Below are positions 1-5,039 of a stretch of 5,075 bases of DNA, piece after piece (position 1 is the stretch's first letter; each line of letters starts with the position of its first letter). The DNA comes from Lactobacillus sp. Lineage in GTDB: Bacteria; Bacillota; Bacilli; Lactobacillales; Lactobacillaceae. Both the position numbers and the translations under genes were made by a program. The notes below the pieces were generated by a model. That model had not been told where the DNA came from and made no database searches. It was given only the letters and a program-made list of their open reading frames with translations. The stretch lies in assembly GCA_003482405.1 (NCBI GenBank), contig DMZB01000235.1, positions 11,147 to 16,221 on the forward strand, read 5' to 3'.

Positions 1-48
1 CGATAATCCTTATTCCGTTAGTCGTTATATTTAAAAGTATGGCGGCTG

Positions 49-78
49 CCATTATGTACATATTTGTGTACAAAATGG
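49..78. promoter_or_regulatory. Paired TGTACA operator of the yefM-yoeB operon
   Basis: Two TGTACA hexamers lie at 55-60 and 67-72, 12 bp centre to centre. They sit in a larger inverted repeat: the arm CCATTATGTACA (49-60) matches the reverse complement of TGTACAAAATGG (67-78) at 11 of 12 positions, with a 6-base spacer. From established knowledge, the E. coli yefM-yoeB operator is built from adjacent palindromes with TGTACA cores, bound by YefM and more tightly by the YefM-YoeB complex. The second hexamer also serves as the likely -35 box, so bound repressor would block RNA polymerase. Function is inferred from sequence and gene context. Confidence 0.8.
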
Positions 79-95
79 TACTCTTGAGATACAAT
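67..95 (+). promoter_or_regulatory. Predicted promoter of yefM-yoeB
   Basis: The -35 candidate TGTACA (67-72) matches TTGACA at four of six positions, and the -10 candidate TACAAT (90-95) matches TATAAT at five of six. The spacer is 17 bp. Transcription would begin near 102, leaving a leader of about 25 bases with an AGGAGG ribosome binding site at 113-118. The -35 box coincides with one half of the TGTACA operator, which fits autorepression. Confidence 0.6.
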
Positions 96-126
96 ATTAA
101 CATAAAATCCTTAGGAGGACTCTAAA

Positions 127-411
127 ATGAAAGCAAGTGTTTCTGCAACAAGCGTTAGCGATTTTCGAAAAAATTTTAAAGCCTATGCGGATGACGTAAG
201 CGACCTAAATGAACCACTAATTATTACTCGTCCTAAACAAAAAAACGTCATCTTAATCAGCGAACAGGAATATAACTCATTGCGAGAAACTAACTACTTG
301 TTAGCCACTACCGCTAATCGAAAGGCCCTTCAAGATTCTTTAACTCAACTCAATCGTGCTGAAGGTCATACTTTGACTCCCAAAGAATGGGAGAAACTTC
401 AGAATGATTAA
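127..411 (+). CDS. yefM: YefM-family antitoxin (Phd/YefM type II antitoxin)
   Basis: This 94-residue protein is the antitoxin of a type II toxin-antitoxin pair. It should bind and inhibit the YoeB toxin encoded next to it and act as DNA-binding autorepressor. The N-terminal part (about 4-60) has the Phd/YefM pattern: the ATSVSDFRKNF opening, the ITRPKQKNVILISEQEYNSL strand-and-helix block, and the ETNYLLATTANRKAL segment typical of YefM. The polar C-terminal 30 residues (about 65-94) are the expected flexible, toxin-wrapping tail. AGGAGG at 113-118, 8 bases before the ATG, fixes the start. The last codons overlap the toxin gene by 8 bases, a common arrangement that couples synthesis of the two. 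Family assignment is firm; autoregulation is inferred from the operator upstream. Confidence 0.93.
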   Translation: MKASVSATSVSDFRKNFKAYADDVSDLNEPLIITRPKQKNVILISEQEYNSLRETNYLLATTANRKALQDSLTQLNRAEGHTLTPKEWEKLQND

Positions 412-667
412 ACTCAACATCATTTTTTCTCCTCTAGCATGGCAAGAGTACACCAATTGGCAAATTGAGGATAAAAAAACATTAAAGCGAATAAATAAAC
501 TCATTAACGACATTCAACGACATCCATTTGAGGGAATTGGGAAACCTGAACCCCTTACTTACGAGTTGTCTGGCGCGTGGTCTCGTCGAATTGACACAGT
601 AAATCGAATTGTTTACACCGTTACTAGCACCGCCATTAACATTGTTCAAGTTAAGTATCATTACTGA
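404..667 (+). CDS. yoeB: YoeB-family toxin, ribosome-dependent mRNA endonuclease
   Basis: This 87-residue protein matches E. coli YoeB (84 residues) closely along its whole length. YoeB binds the ribosome and cleaves mRNA in the A site when freed from YefM. Diagnostic blocks are WQEYTNWQIEDKK (13-25), PFEGIGKPEPL (41-51), LSGAWSRRI (55-63), NRIVY (67-71) and the terminal KYHY. With a constant offset of three residues, the catalytic positions of E. coli YoeB (Glu46, Arg65, His83, Tyr84) fall on Glu49, Arg68, His86 and Tyr87, so the toxin looks intact and active. The ATG overlaps the antitoxin's last codons; GGGAG at 389-393 lies 10 bases upstream as ribosome binding site. The stop is 4 bases from that of the convergent membrane-protein gene, with no terminator between. 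Confidence 0.95.
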   Translation: MIKLNIIFSPLAWQEYTNWQIEDKKTLKRINKLINDIQRHPFEGIGKPEPLTYELSGAWSRRIDTVNRIVYTVTSTAINIVQVKYHY

Positions 668-671
668 TTGA

Positions 672-1241
672 TCAACGGCCTCTTTGTGGAAAATGCGCCA
701 ATGTAATCTCAAACATCGTCACAAAGATGGCAAACATCATTGCTGGTGGAAAAACAGTCAGTGTCAAAATTAATCCCGCCACTTTAATCACAATATCCAA
801 GATTACCGCCCGATCCGACAGCGTATACAATAATCCTAGTGATAAGTCGTCGTTTGCAACATCTACCGAGTGTGAGATTGCCATGTTACTAAACGTCACC
901 GCTAGAATGACCACGCCATAAAAAGCCTGAGCAGTCGGATTGTTGAAGTTATCGGCCACTAAACTCGTGGTGTATGGGAAAAGCGACGAAAAAAATAGCA
1001 TTAACAGTGTATAGATGACGGTCTGTGTATTAACCAGTTTCACATTCTGCCAGTTGTTATGATGCGTCATCCACATCAAACCAATCCAGAAAAACGACAA
1101 TGCATACGCAAAGAAGTTAACACGTAAAGCCCAGAGACCAGCAAGCGTCACGCATGTTGGTTTTTTTAATTCCAAAACTAAAATAGTCATGATAATTGCT
1201 AATATGGCATCGGTAAAAGCTGCCAAACGATCTTTATTCAT
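672..1241 (-). CDS. TMEM175/DUF1211-family integral membrane protein (putative potassium channel)
   Basis: This 189-residue protein has about six hydrophobic helices (near 7-24, 39-58, 72-92, 105-125, 144-163 and 164-183). Helix 1 begins with RLAAFTDAILAIIMTILVLEL (from residue 5), the TMEM175/DUF1211 signature R-x-x-x-F-S-D with Thr10 in place of Ser; Arg5, Phe9 and Asp11 are kept. The W-x-x-H-H-N-N stretch near 57-64, followed by VNTQ, also fits the family. Prokaryotic members have been described as potassium-permeable leak channels working as tetramers; function in this strain is inferred. GGGGGA (1247-1252 on the minus strand) lies 5 bases before the ATG. The gene is divergent from the flavodoxin operon and shares with it an intergenic region holding a strong palindrome. 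It converges on yoeB with a 4-base gap. Confidence 0.85.
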   Translation of the reverse strand: MNKDRLAAFTDAILAIIMTILVLELKKPTCVTLAGLWALRVNFFAYALSFFWIGLMWMTHHNNWQNVKLVNTQTVIYTLLMLFFSSLFPYTTSLVADNFNNPTAQAFYGVVILAVTFSNMAISHSVDVANDDLSLGLLYTLSDRAVILDIVIKVAGLILTLTVFPPAMMFAIFVTMFEITLAHFPQRGR

Positions 1242-1262
1242 AAATATCCCCCGTTTTATTTG

Positions 1263-1282
1263 CCTTAAACTGCACTTTAAGG
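1263..1282. promoter_or_regulatory. Near-perfect 20-bp palindrome, candidate operator
   Basis: CCTTAAA (1263-1269) and TTTAAGG (1276-1282) form a perfect 7-bp inverted repeat. The centre TGCA (1271-1274) is itself palindromic, so only the C/C pair at 1270 and 1275 breaks the symmetry: 18 of 20 positions. It lies between the divergent membrane-protein and flavodoxin genes and covers the -35 region expected for the flavodoxin promoter. It has no T-tract, which argues against a terminator. A dimeric helix-turn-helix repressor or activator (MarR, HxlR or TetR type) is a reasonable binder, but none is encoded in the window. Confidence 0.6.
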
Positions 1283-1295
1283 GTTATCGTAGTCG

Positions 1296-1301
1296 TATAA
1301 A
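1296..1301 (+). promoter_or_regulatory. Possible -10 box of the flavodoxin operon
   Basis: TATAAA at 1296-1301 matches the -10 consensus at five of six positions and stands 41 bases before the flavodoxin start. The stretch where the -35 box should be (about 1273-1278) has no good match to TTGACA and lies inside the 1263-1282 palindrome. The promoter may therefore depend on, or be blocked by, a bound regulator. A small GCAG/CTGC inverted repeat (1311-1322) lies just after the expected start of transcription. Confidence 0.4.
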
Positions 1302-1342
1302 TTGATTAAAGCAGTCTTCTGCATGAAAGGAAAGGCCATTTA

Positions 1343-1834
1343 ATGACTAAAAAGTTAATGAATAAACAATCGATCATTATCTACTTCACCAGTTCCGGAA
1401 CTACGCGTAAAGCTGCCGATACCCTCGCTCAGTTAACCGGTGCGCAAGCATTCGCGATTCAATCAACGCCGCCCTACCCAAAAAGTTATGAAGCTGTCGC
1501 AAAGGTGGGCAAAACGCAATTAGATGCGCAAACTCATCCACAGTTGGATAAAACAACCGTGCCCGACATTTCAACGTTTGACCGAGTCTACATTGGCTTC
1601 CCAACCTGGTGGCAGCAACCGCCAATGATTATCCATTCGCTGTTTGACGAACTCGACTTCGATGATAAAACGATCATTCCGTTTACGACCAGCATGAGCA
1701 CCCCAATGGCTGATTCGATGCCTCACATGAAGAAAATGGCAGCGGCTTTTAATAACACGACGGTCATTGATGGGATTCGGTATGAAAATGAGCGCGGTTT
1801 ACGCGACTACCTGACGCAGCACCATCTTATTTAG
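1343..1834 (+). CDS. Flavodoxin-type FMN protein (Flavodoxin_4-like)
   Basis: This 163-residue protein is a short-chain flavodoxin-like electron carrier or FMN-dependent oxidoreductase, presumably cytoplasmic. After the first beta strand (SIIIYF) comes the phosphate-binding loop TSSGTTRKAA (16-25) that holds the FMN phosphate. GFPTWWQQPP (85-94) is the second loop, where aromatic residues stack on the flavin, and TIIPFTTSMSTP (110-121) is the third strand and loop; all are typical of the Flavodoxin_4 group. Two AAAGG repeats (1326-1335) serve as ribosome binding site 7 bases before the ATG; the next in-frame ATG (codon 6) has none. An NAD(P)-binding oxidoreductase follows after 28 bases, so the two probably form one redox operon. 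Physiological partner and substrate cannot be read from sequence. Confidence 0.88.
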   Translation: MTKKLMNKQSIIIYFTSSGTTRKAADTLAQLTGAQAFAIQSTPPYPKSYEAVAKVGKTQLDAQTHPQLDKTTVPDISTFDRVYIGFPTWWQQPPMIIHSLFDELDFDDKTIIPFTTSMSTPMADSMPHMKKMAAAFNNTTVIDGIRYENERGLRDYLTQHHLI

Positions 1835-1862
1835 CAGAACAAAAACAATAAGGAGCATATTT

Positions 1863-2513
1863 ATGAATTTACTTATCTTAGCAGCAAACGGACAAATCGC
1901 CCGTATCGTTGAAAACAGAATTTTAACTGAACCTGATTATAAAAACGTCAATCTGACACTTGGCCTTCGTAACGCTAGCCGTTTAAATGAACTCGATAAT
2001 AGCCCTCGTGTCCGTTTAATGGATATCGACCTTACCAACGCGAGCCAAGTCAACAACGCCATGGTTAATCAGGACATGGTCTTCTCTGCAGTAGTCGACC
2101 ACGATGCTAAAAATCGACCAACCAAAAATATCATCGCGGCCGCTAAAGCATCTGGGACCAAGCGAATCATTTCAACCAGTTTGTTAGGGCTATATAACGA
2201 AGTCCCTGGTGAATTTGGACGATGGAACACTCAAATGGTGGCCAGTGGCCTGCCTGCAGCCATTAATGCTGACAAGTTGCTCTCAGAATCCGGTATTACT
2301 TACACCACGCTACGTTTGCCATGGCTAAATGACCGCAACGAAGTTAAATATGCCATTACCACGCGCCATGAACCATATAATGGTGTGTCCGGATCACGCC
2401 AGAGTATTGCCGATGTAGTACTCAAGATTGTTGCTGATTCGTCGTTTGCCGCAAATGATAGTATCGGCATCGCTGACCCAGATACGCAAGGTGAGGACCG
2501 TCCTGTTTACTAA
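1863..2513 (+). CDS. NAD(P)-binding oxidoreductase (NmrA-like / atypical SDR)
   Basis: This 216-residue protein has a Rossmann fold of the NAD(P)H-binding, NmrA-like type. The first strand and glycine loop read LLILAANGQIARIV (3-16), in which the family's first glycine (as in GANGQIA) is Ala7. GLRN (34-37) carries an arginine where NADP-binding members usually do. MDIDLTNAS (53-61) and the helix that follows match the next strand, and RIISTSLLGLYNEVPG (101-116) is the family's central strand and loop. The segment ADKLLSESGITYTTLRLPWL (136-155) is typical; a Tyr-x-x-x-Lys pair of classical SDR enzymes is not evident, so it may be a redox sensor or an enzyme with another mechanism. TAAGGAG at 1849-1855 fixes the start, 7 bases before the ATG. 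It is the second gene of the flavodoxin operon. Confidence 0.85.
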   Translation: MNLLILAANGQIARIVENRILTEPDYKNVNLTLGLRNASRLNELDNSPRVRLMDIDLTNASQVNNAMVNQDMVFSAVVDHDAKNRPTKNIIAAAKASGTKRIISTSLLGLYNEVPGEFGRWNTQMVASGLPAAINADKLLSESGITYTTLRLPWLNDRNEVKYAITTRHEPYNGVSGSRQSIADVVLKIVADSSFAANDSIGIADPDTQGEDRPVY

Positions 2514-2539
2514 ACCAGTTTAATAATCACAAATCACTT

Positions 2540-2573
2540 TCGTTATCCCGAATTTTGAGATAACGATTTTTTT
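2540..2573 (+). terminator. Intrinsic terminator of the flavodoxin/oxidoreductase operon
   Basis: TCGTTATC (2540-2547) pairs perfectly with GATAACGA (2559-2566) around an 11-base loop, followed by seven T (2567-2573). It lies 26 bases after the oxidoreductase stop and separates this operon from the XRE gene. Confidence 0.85.
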
Positions 2574-2591
2574 GTTTAAACCCTATTCCGA

Positions 2592-2624
2592 CAACGTTGC
2601 GCCCATTAGGTGCTATTCTATTCA
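2592..2624 (+). promoter_or_regulatory. Tentative promoter and small palindrome before the XRE gene
   Basis: TTGCGC (2597-2602) and TATTCA (2619-2624), 16 bases apart, are the best -35/-10 pair found, each with four matches to consensus. The perfect 8-bp palindrome CAACGTTG (2592-2599) overlaps the -35 box and could be a site for autoregulation. Both are weak calls made by eye. Confidence 0.25.
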
Positions 2625-2655
2625 ATAAAATCATGCGACACTTTTAGTTGTTGAG

Positions 2656-2662
2656 AGAGGAG
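2656..2662 (+). promoter_or_regulatory. Ribosome binding site that fixes the XRE gene start
   Basis: AGAGGAG at 2656-2662 lies 6 bases before the ATG at 2669. An in-frame TTG at 2648 would place this site inside the coding region and add seven residues (MLREEHF) not expected in the family, so the ATG at 2669 is preferred. Confidence 0.8.
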
Positions 2663-2668
2663 CATTTT

Positions 2669-3205
2669 ATGGAACTAGCCACTGCACTAAAAACAGCCCG
2701 TCAGAAAGCCAAACTTTCACAACAGGCCGTTGCTGACGAACTGCATATTTCACGCCAATCGATTTCAAAGTGGGAAACTGGCAAGACGTTACCGGATATT
2801 GAAAATTTGATTCGGTTAAGTACCCTCTTTGATTTATCGTTAGACGATTTAATTAAGGGAGACGCTATTATGAGAACTAAAATTTCGCACGATTCAAAAC
2901 TGTTTACTTTTTTAAAAATTGCATTGGCTGTAATTACATTGACGCTTGTATTTGCGTTGATTATTGCCTTCGCTCTGTCCCAATTTACCGTTGGCTCCTA
3001 CCATCCAGTTCTAGCATATGTACCAATTGTACTCAGCCTATTTGTGTCTGCCGGAGCACTTATTTACATGCTTATTAACATTCGTAAGCAGCCAAGTCGT
3101 GGCATGAAAATTGCGCTTGTTTTGGCCTTAGCTGGCGTACTTTGTGTATTTACCTTACGATTATTGTCCTATCTTTTCCACTTGCCATATGTGGACCTCA
3201 TTTAA
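2669..3205 (+). CDS. XRE-family transcriptional regulator with three C-terminal membrane helices
   Basis: This 178-residue protein joins a DNA-binding and a membrane domain. Residues 3-62 form an XRE/Cro-type helix-turn-helix: LSQQAVADELHISRQSISKW (16-35) contains the two helices, then the hallmark ETGKTLPDIENLIRLSTLF and SLDDLIKGD. Three hydrophobic helices follow, near 81-104, 113-138 and 146-170, with the basic stretch RKQPSRGMK (139-147) between the last two. It should thus be a membrane-tethered regulator that acts on DNA from the cell membrane; the signal it senses is unknown. A terminator upstream makes it a separate unit, and 79 bases separate it from the next gene. A strong ribosome binding site and ATG (codon 68) lie exactly at the domain junction. 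Target genes cannot be deduced. Confidence 0.88.
   Translation: MELATALKTARQKAKLSQQAVADELHISRQSISKWETGKTLPDIENLIRLSTLFDLSLDDLIKGDAIMRTKISHDSKLFTFLKIALAVITLTLVFALIIAFALSQFTVGSYHPVLAYVPIVLSLFVSAGALIYMLINIRKQPSRGMKIALVLALAGVLCVFTLRLLSYLFHLPYVDLI
2855..2872 (+). promoter_or_regulatory. Internal ribosome binding site and ATG within the XRE gene
   Basis: AAGGGAG (2855-2861) stands 8 bases before the in-frame ATG at 2870-2872, which is codon 68. Starting there would give a separate 111-residue protein holding only the three membrane helices. The site is formed by codons for the usual family stretch LIKGD, so it may be chance. Spacing and strength equal those of the real starts nearby. Confidence 0.4.
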
Positions 3206-3212
3206 TGTTCCT

Positions 3213-3244
3213 TGAAGCTTCATCCGTTAATCTTGGCTTATACT
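3213..3244 (+). promoter_or_regulatory. Possible promoter and 10-bp palindrome before the small membrane protein
   Basis: TATACT (3239-3244) is a good -10 box, 40 bases before the ATG at 3285. No good -35 sits at the right distance; TTGAAG (3212-3217) is 21 bases away, which is too far. The perfect palindrome TGAAGCTTCA (3213-3222) covers the -35 area, so a regulator may act there. Other than this and the ribosome binding site, nothing is seen in 3206-3284. Confidence 0.35.
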
Positions 3245-3284
3245 GAATGTGTGTCACCATTACACGATGAAGGGAACGATTAAA

Positions 3285-3446
3285 ATGAAAAAACTCATCT
3301 TTTTGACAAGTTTGTTATTGAACACCGTACTCATTTTTCAAATGAATCTCGCTCACAAACGTTTAGAGGCCTTTCGTGCTCAGCAGGCGTATGCCGATCA
3401 AAAAGCGGCCTCGCAATCGTTGGACACGACAAAGGGTGGCGAATAA
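3285..3446 (+). CDS. Small single-pass membrane protein, unknown function
   Basis: This 53-residue protein starts MKKLIFLTSLLLNTVLIFQM: two lysines and a hydrophobic helix of about 17 residues (4-20), followed by a polar, Ala/Gln-rich tail (21-53) likely to be helical. No cleavage site is clear, so it is more probably an anchored miniprotein (N-in) than a secreted one, though an uncleaved signal cannot be excluded. AAGGGA (3270-3275), 9 bases before the ATG, supports this start over in-frame GTG 3249 or ATG 3267, which would add polar residues before the helix. Its stop is one base before the esterase start and the esterase ribosome binding site lies within its last codons, so the two are probably coupled. 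The family was not recognised. Confidence 0.65.
   Translation: MKKLIFLTSLLLNTVLIFQMNLAHKRLEAFRAQQAYADQKAASQSLDTTKGGE
3431..3439 (+). promoter_or_regulatory. Ribosome binding site that fixes the esterase start
   Basis: AAAGGGTGG lies 8 bases before the ATG at 3448 and inside the last codons of the small membrane protein gene. The longer reading frame from ATG 3376 overlaps that gene and would add a basic 24-residue stretch not expected in HSL esterases, so 3448 is preferred. Confidence 0.75.
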
Positions 3447-3447
3447 A

Positions 3448-4422
3448 ATGCACATTCCCGATGAAATGATTTTGCCGGAACTCCAACCATTTGCGCGGAT
3501 TGCCCGTAAAACTGTGCCTTACTTAACGCCTACCAAGGTTCGGGTCATCAACACACTGGCCAATATTCAGCGCGGTATTGCCCGACCTTCGCTAACTTAT
3601 GAGCAACACTTTATCGCCAGACCAGATGGCAGTCTGTTACGACTGTGTGTTTACACCGCCCTTAACCGCTCGCACAATGTCCCTGGAATCCTTTTCTTAC
3701 ACGGTGGTGGTTATGCGCTTGAAGCACCAGAGACTGAAGCCTTCATCATTCAACGTTTCATCGATGCTACTGGTGCCGTTGTGGTCGCCCCAGATTATCG
3801 ATTATCAACAGAGGCCCCTTATCCAGCAGCATTAGATGACGCTTATCTCGCACTGCAGTGGCTGCAGCAACATGGCACTGAATATGGGATGCGTGATGAT
3901 CAGATCATGGTTGCCGGAGATAGTGCCGGTGGTGGTTTAACGGCTGGTTTGACCCTGTACAATCGGGATCACGGTAATGTCGGGATCGCATTTCAAGTCC
4001 CACTGTACCCCATGTTGGATGATCGTATGATAACCGAATCCTCACGGGATAACGACGCGCCAGTATGGAATACACGCTCAAACGAACTCGCTTGGCACAT
4101 GTATTTAGACGACCAATTTTCAGACGATAACGTCCCCATCTACGCAGCACCCGCACGAGCCACGGATCTTCACGGCCTGCCGCCAACCTGCACGTACGTC
4201 GGCGATATTGAACCATTTTACGATGAAACAGTCCAATATATGCAGCGGTTACATGATGCCGGTGTACCGACGTTTATCAAGATTTATGCGGGTTGTTTCC
4301 ACGGTTTTGACGCCACCTGTTACAATTCGACGCCTGCTCACGAAGCTGTTCAGTTTTTGACTGAAACCTTGCAGTATGCTACGAAACATTATTTCAAACC
4401 GCAACCAAAAGTCTCTGCCTAA
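3448..4422 (+). CDS. Alpha/beta-hydrolase esterase of the HSL family (family IV)
   Basis: This 324-residue enzyme belongs to the hormone-sensitive-lipase-like carboxylesterases, which hydrolyse short-chain esters. HGGGY (85-89) forms the oxyanion hole, DYRLSTEAPYPAALDD (116-131) is a family block, and GDSAGG (157-162) holds the nucleophile Ser159. YPMLDD (187-192) is also typical. In YVGDIEPFYDE (250-260) the place of the usual catalytic Asp (D-P-L) is taken by Glu255, with Asp253 two residues before; CFHGFD (283-288) supplies His285. The N-terminal 50 residues are the cap region. No signal peptide is seen, so it is probably intracellular or membrane-associated. It follows the small membrane protein by one base and ends in a strong terminator. 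Natural substrate is unknown. Confidence 0.92.
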   Translation: MHIPDEMILPELQPFARIARKTVPYLTPTKVRVINTLANIQRGIARPSLTYEQHFIARPDGSLLRLCVYTALNRSHNVPGILFLHGGGYALEAPETEAFIIQRFIDATGAVVVAPDYRLSTEAPYPAALDDAYLALQWLQQHGTEYGMRDDQIMVAGDSAGGGLTAGLTLYNRDHGNVGIAFQVPLYPMLDDRMITESSRDNDAPVWNTRSNELAWHMYLDDQFSDDNVPIYAAPARATDLHGLPPTCTYVGDIEPFYDETVQYMQRLHDAGVPTFIKIYAGCFHGFDATCYNSTPAHEAVQFLTETLQYATKHYFKPQPKVSA

Positions 4423-4424
4423 TC

Positions 4425-4474
4425 AAAATCGACCTCAGAAAAGAAAAAATTCCTTTTCTGAGGTCGATTTTTTT
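4425..4474. terminator. 19-bp perfect hairpin terminator between convergent genes
   Basis: The arms 4425-4443 and 4453-4471 are perfect reverse complements over 19 bp with a 9-base loop, and the plus strand continues with T to 4474. It starts 2 bases after the esterase stop. On the minus strand the hairpin ends in only four T, but it stands 44 bases after the VOC gene stop and is the only terminator in reach, so it probably works in both directions, better for the esterase. Confidence 0.9.
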
Positions 4475-4518
4475 GTATTCAGTTTTAAACGGTGCTGTTT
4501 GTGGTCTTCTATATTATC

Positions 4519-4959
4519 TTATGCTGGTTCATTAAGTGGTTCTTCATCCACGACTGGGGCGTTTTGCACCCAGTTCTGTGGGCGACAATTAATAATCCAA
4601 TTGACGCCATATTCGTCGGTAAATTCGCCACGTTTGCCACCAAAATAAGCATTCGTATACGGTACCGTTACACGAACGCGACCCGAATTAGCCACACGAG
4701 CAAAAAACTTCTGTGCCTTAACAACATCAGCCGTATCATCGGCATTAAATTCCAACATAATTGCAATATTCGTCGCATGCTGCGGTTGATTCATAAAGTC
4801 ATCGGCACACAAAATCTCTGAGCCTAAAACTTCGAAACCACCGTGCATCGTCGAATCGTTTAAGTCAGTATCAATTAAGTCTAGCTCCCGCGCAGCATTC
4901 TTTGTAACCGGAATGCGAAACAGATGGTCAGCGCCGAAAACGTCGCGATAATAGGCCAT
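4519..4959 (-). CDS. VOC-family (PhnB-like, glyoxalase/bleomycin-resistance fold) protein; N-terminus probably extends further
   Basis: This reading frame from the first in-frame ATG gives 146 residues. MAYYRDVFGA (1-10), MHGGFEVLGSEILCADDF (38-55) and GEFTDEYGVNWIINC (111-125) match PhnB-like VOC proteins, where paired beta-alpha-beta-beta-beta modules form a metal or ligand pocket. The tail VVDEEPLNEPA is extra and acidic. No enzymatic activity can be assigned; many relatives are uncharacterised. The ATG at 4957-4959 is doubtful as true start: the 18 codons before it are open and encode LHPYIHFPNAKEA, the usual first strand of this family, but hold no ATG, GTG or TTG. The protein most likely begins at ATT 5013 or ATC 5010, as described separately. 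A near-consensus promoter lies at 5040-5068. Confidence 0.82.
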   Translation of the reverse strand: MAYYRDVFGADHLFRIPVTKNAARELDLIDTDLNDSTMHGGFEVLGSEILCADDFMNQPQHATNIAIMLEFNADDTADVVKAQKFFARVANSGRVRVTVPYTNAYFGGKRGEFTDEYGVNWIINCRPQNWVQNAPVVDEEPLNEPA

Positions 4960-5013
4960 CGCTTCCTTAGCGTTGGGGAAGTGAATATATGGATGTAGTG
5001 AAGATGCGATAAT
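4960..5013 (-). other. Probable N-terminal extension of the VOC gene, with a non-standard start or a frameshift
   Basis: The codons from 5013 down to 4960 read IIASSLHPYIHFPNAKEA in frame with the VOC gene, and the part from LHPY on is the expected family N-terminus. The frame opens after a stop at 5026-5028. GGGGGA (5017-5022, minus strand) is placed like a ribosome binding site, 6 bases before ATC and 3 before ATT. An ATG at 5022-5024 is out of frame by one base; one more G in the five-G run would bring it into frame. Confidence 0.55.
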
Positions 5014-5039
5014 CGGTCCCCCATTTCAAATGTAAAGAC

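Noticed and set aside
39..52. ATGGC/GCCAT inverted repeat upstream of the yefM operator, possible terminator of a preceding gene
   Set aside because: Only a 5-bp stem with a 4-base loop and no T-tract; it partly overlaps the operator arm and could be chance.
482..712. 76-codon minus-strand reading frame over yoeB
   Set aside because: It lies antisense to a confidently identified toxin gene, shows no recognisable protein features and overlaps the end of the TMEM175-like gene.
3218..3272. CTTCATC (3218-3224) and GATGAAG (3266-3272), complementary 7-mers that could form a hairpin
   Set aside because: The loop is 41 bases and the left arm lies upstream of the predicted transcription start, so it would not be in the transcript.
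3376..3447. Upstream in-frame start for the esterase
   Set aside because: It overlaps the small membrane protein gene, lacks a clear ribosome binding site and adds a basic stretch; ATG 3448 has a strong site.
3905..4216. 103-codon minus-strand reading frame within the esterase gene
   Set aside because: Arginine-rich translation typical of an antisense shadow; the plus strand encodes conserved esterase motifs here.
4376..4821. Plus-strand reading frames of 90 and 109 codons over the terminator and the VOC gene
   Set aside because: One runs through the hairpin terminator, both are antisense to the VOC gene, and neither has a ribosome binding site or family features.
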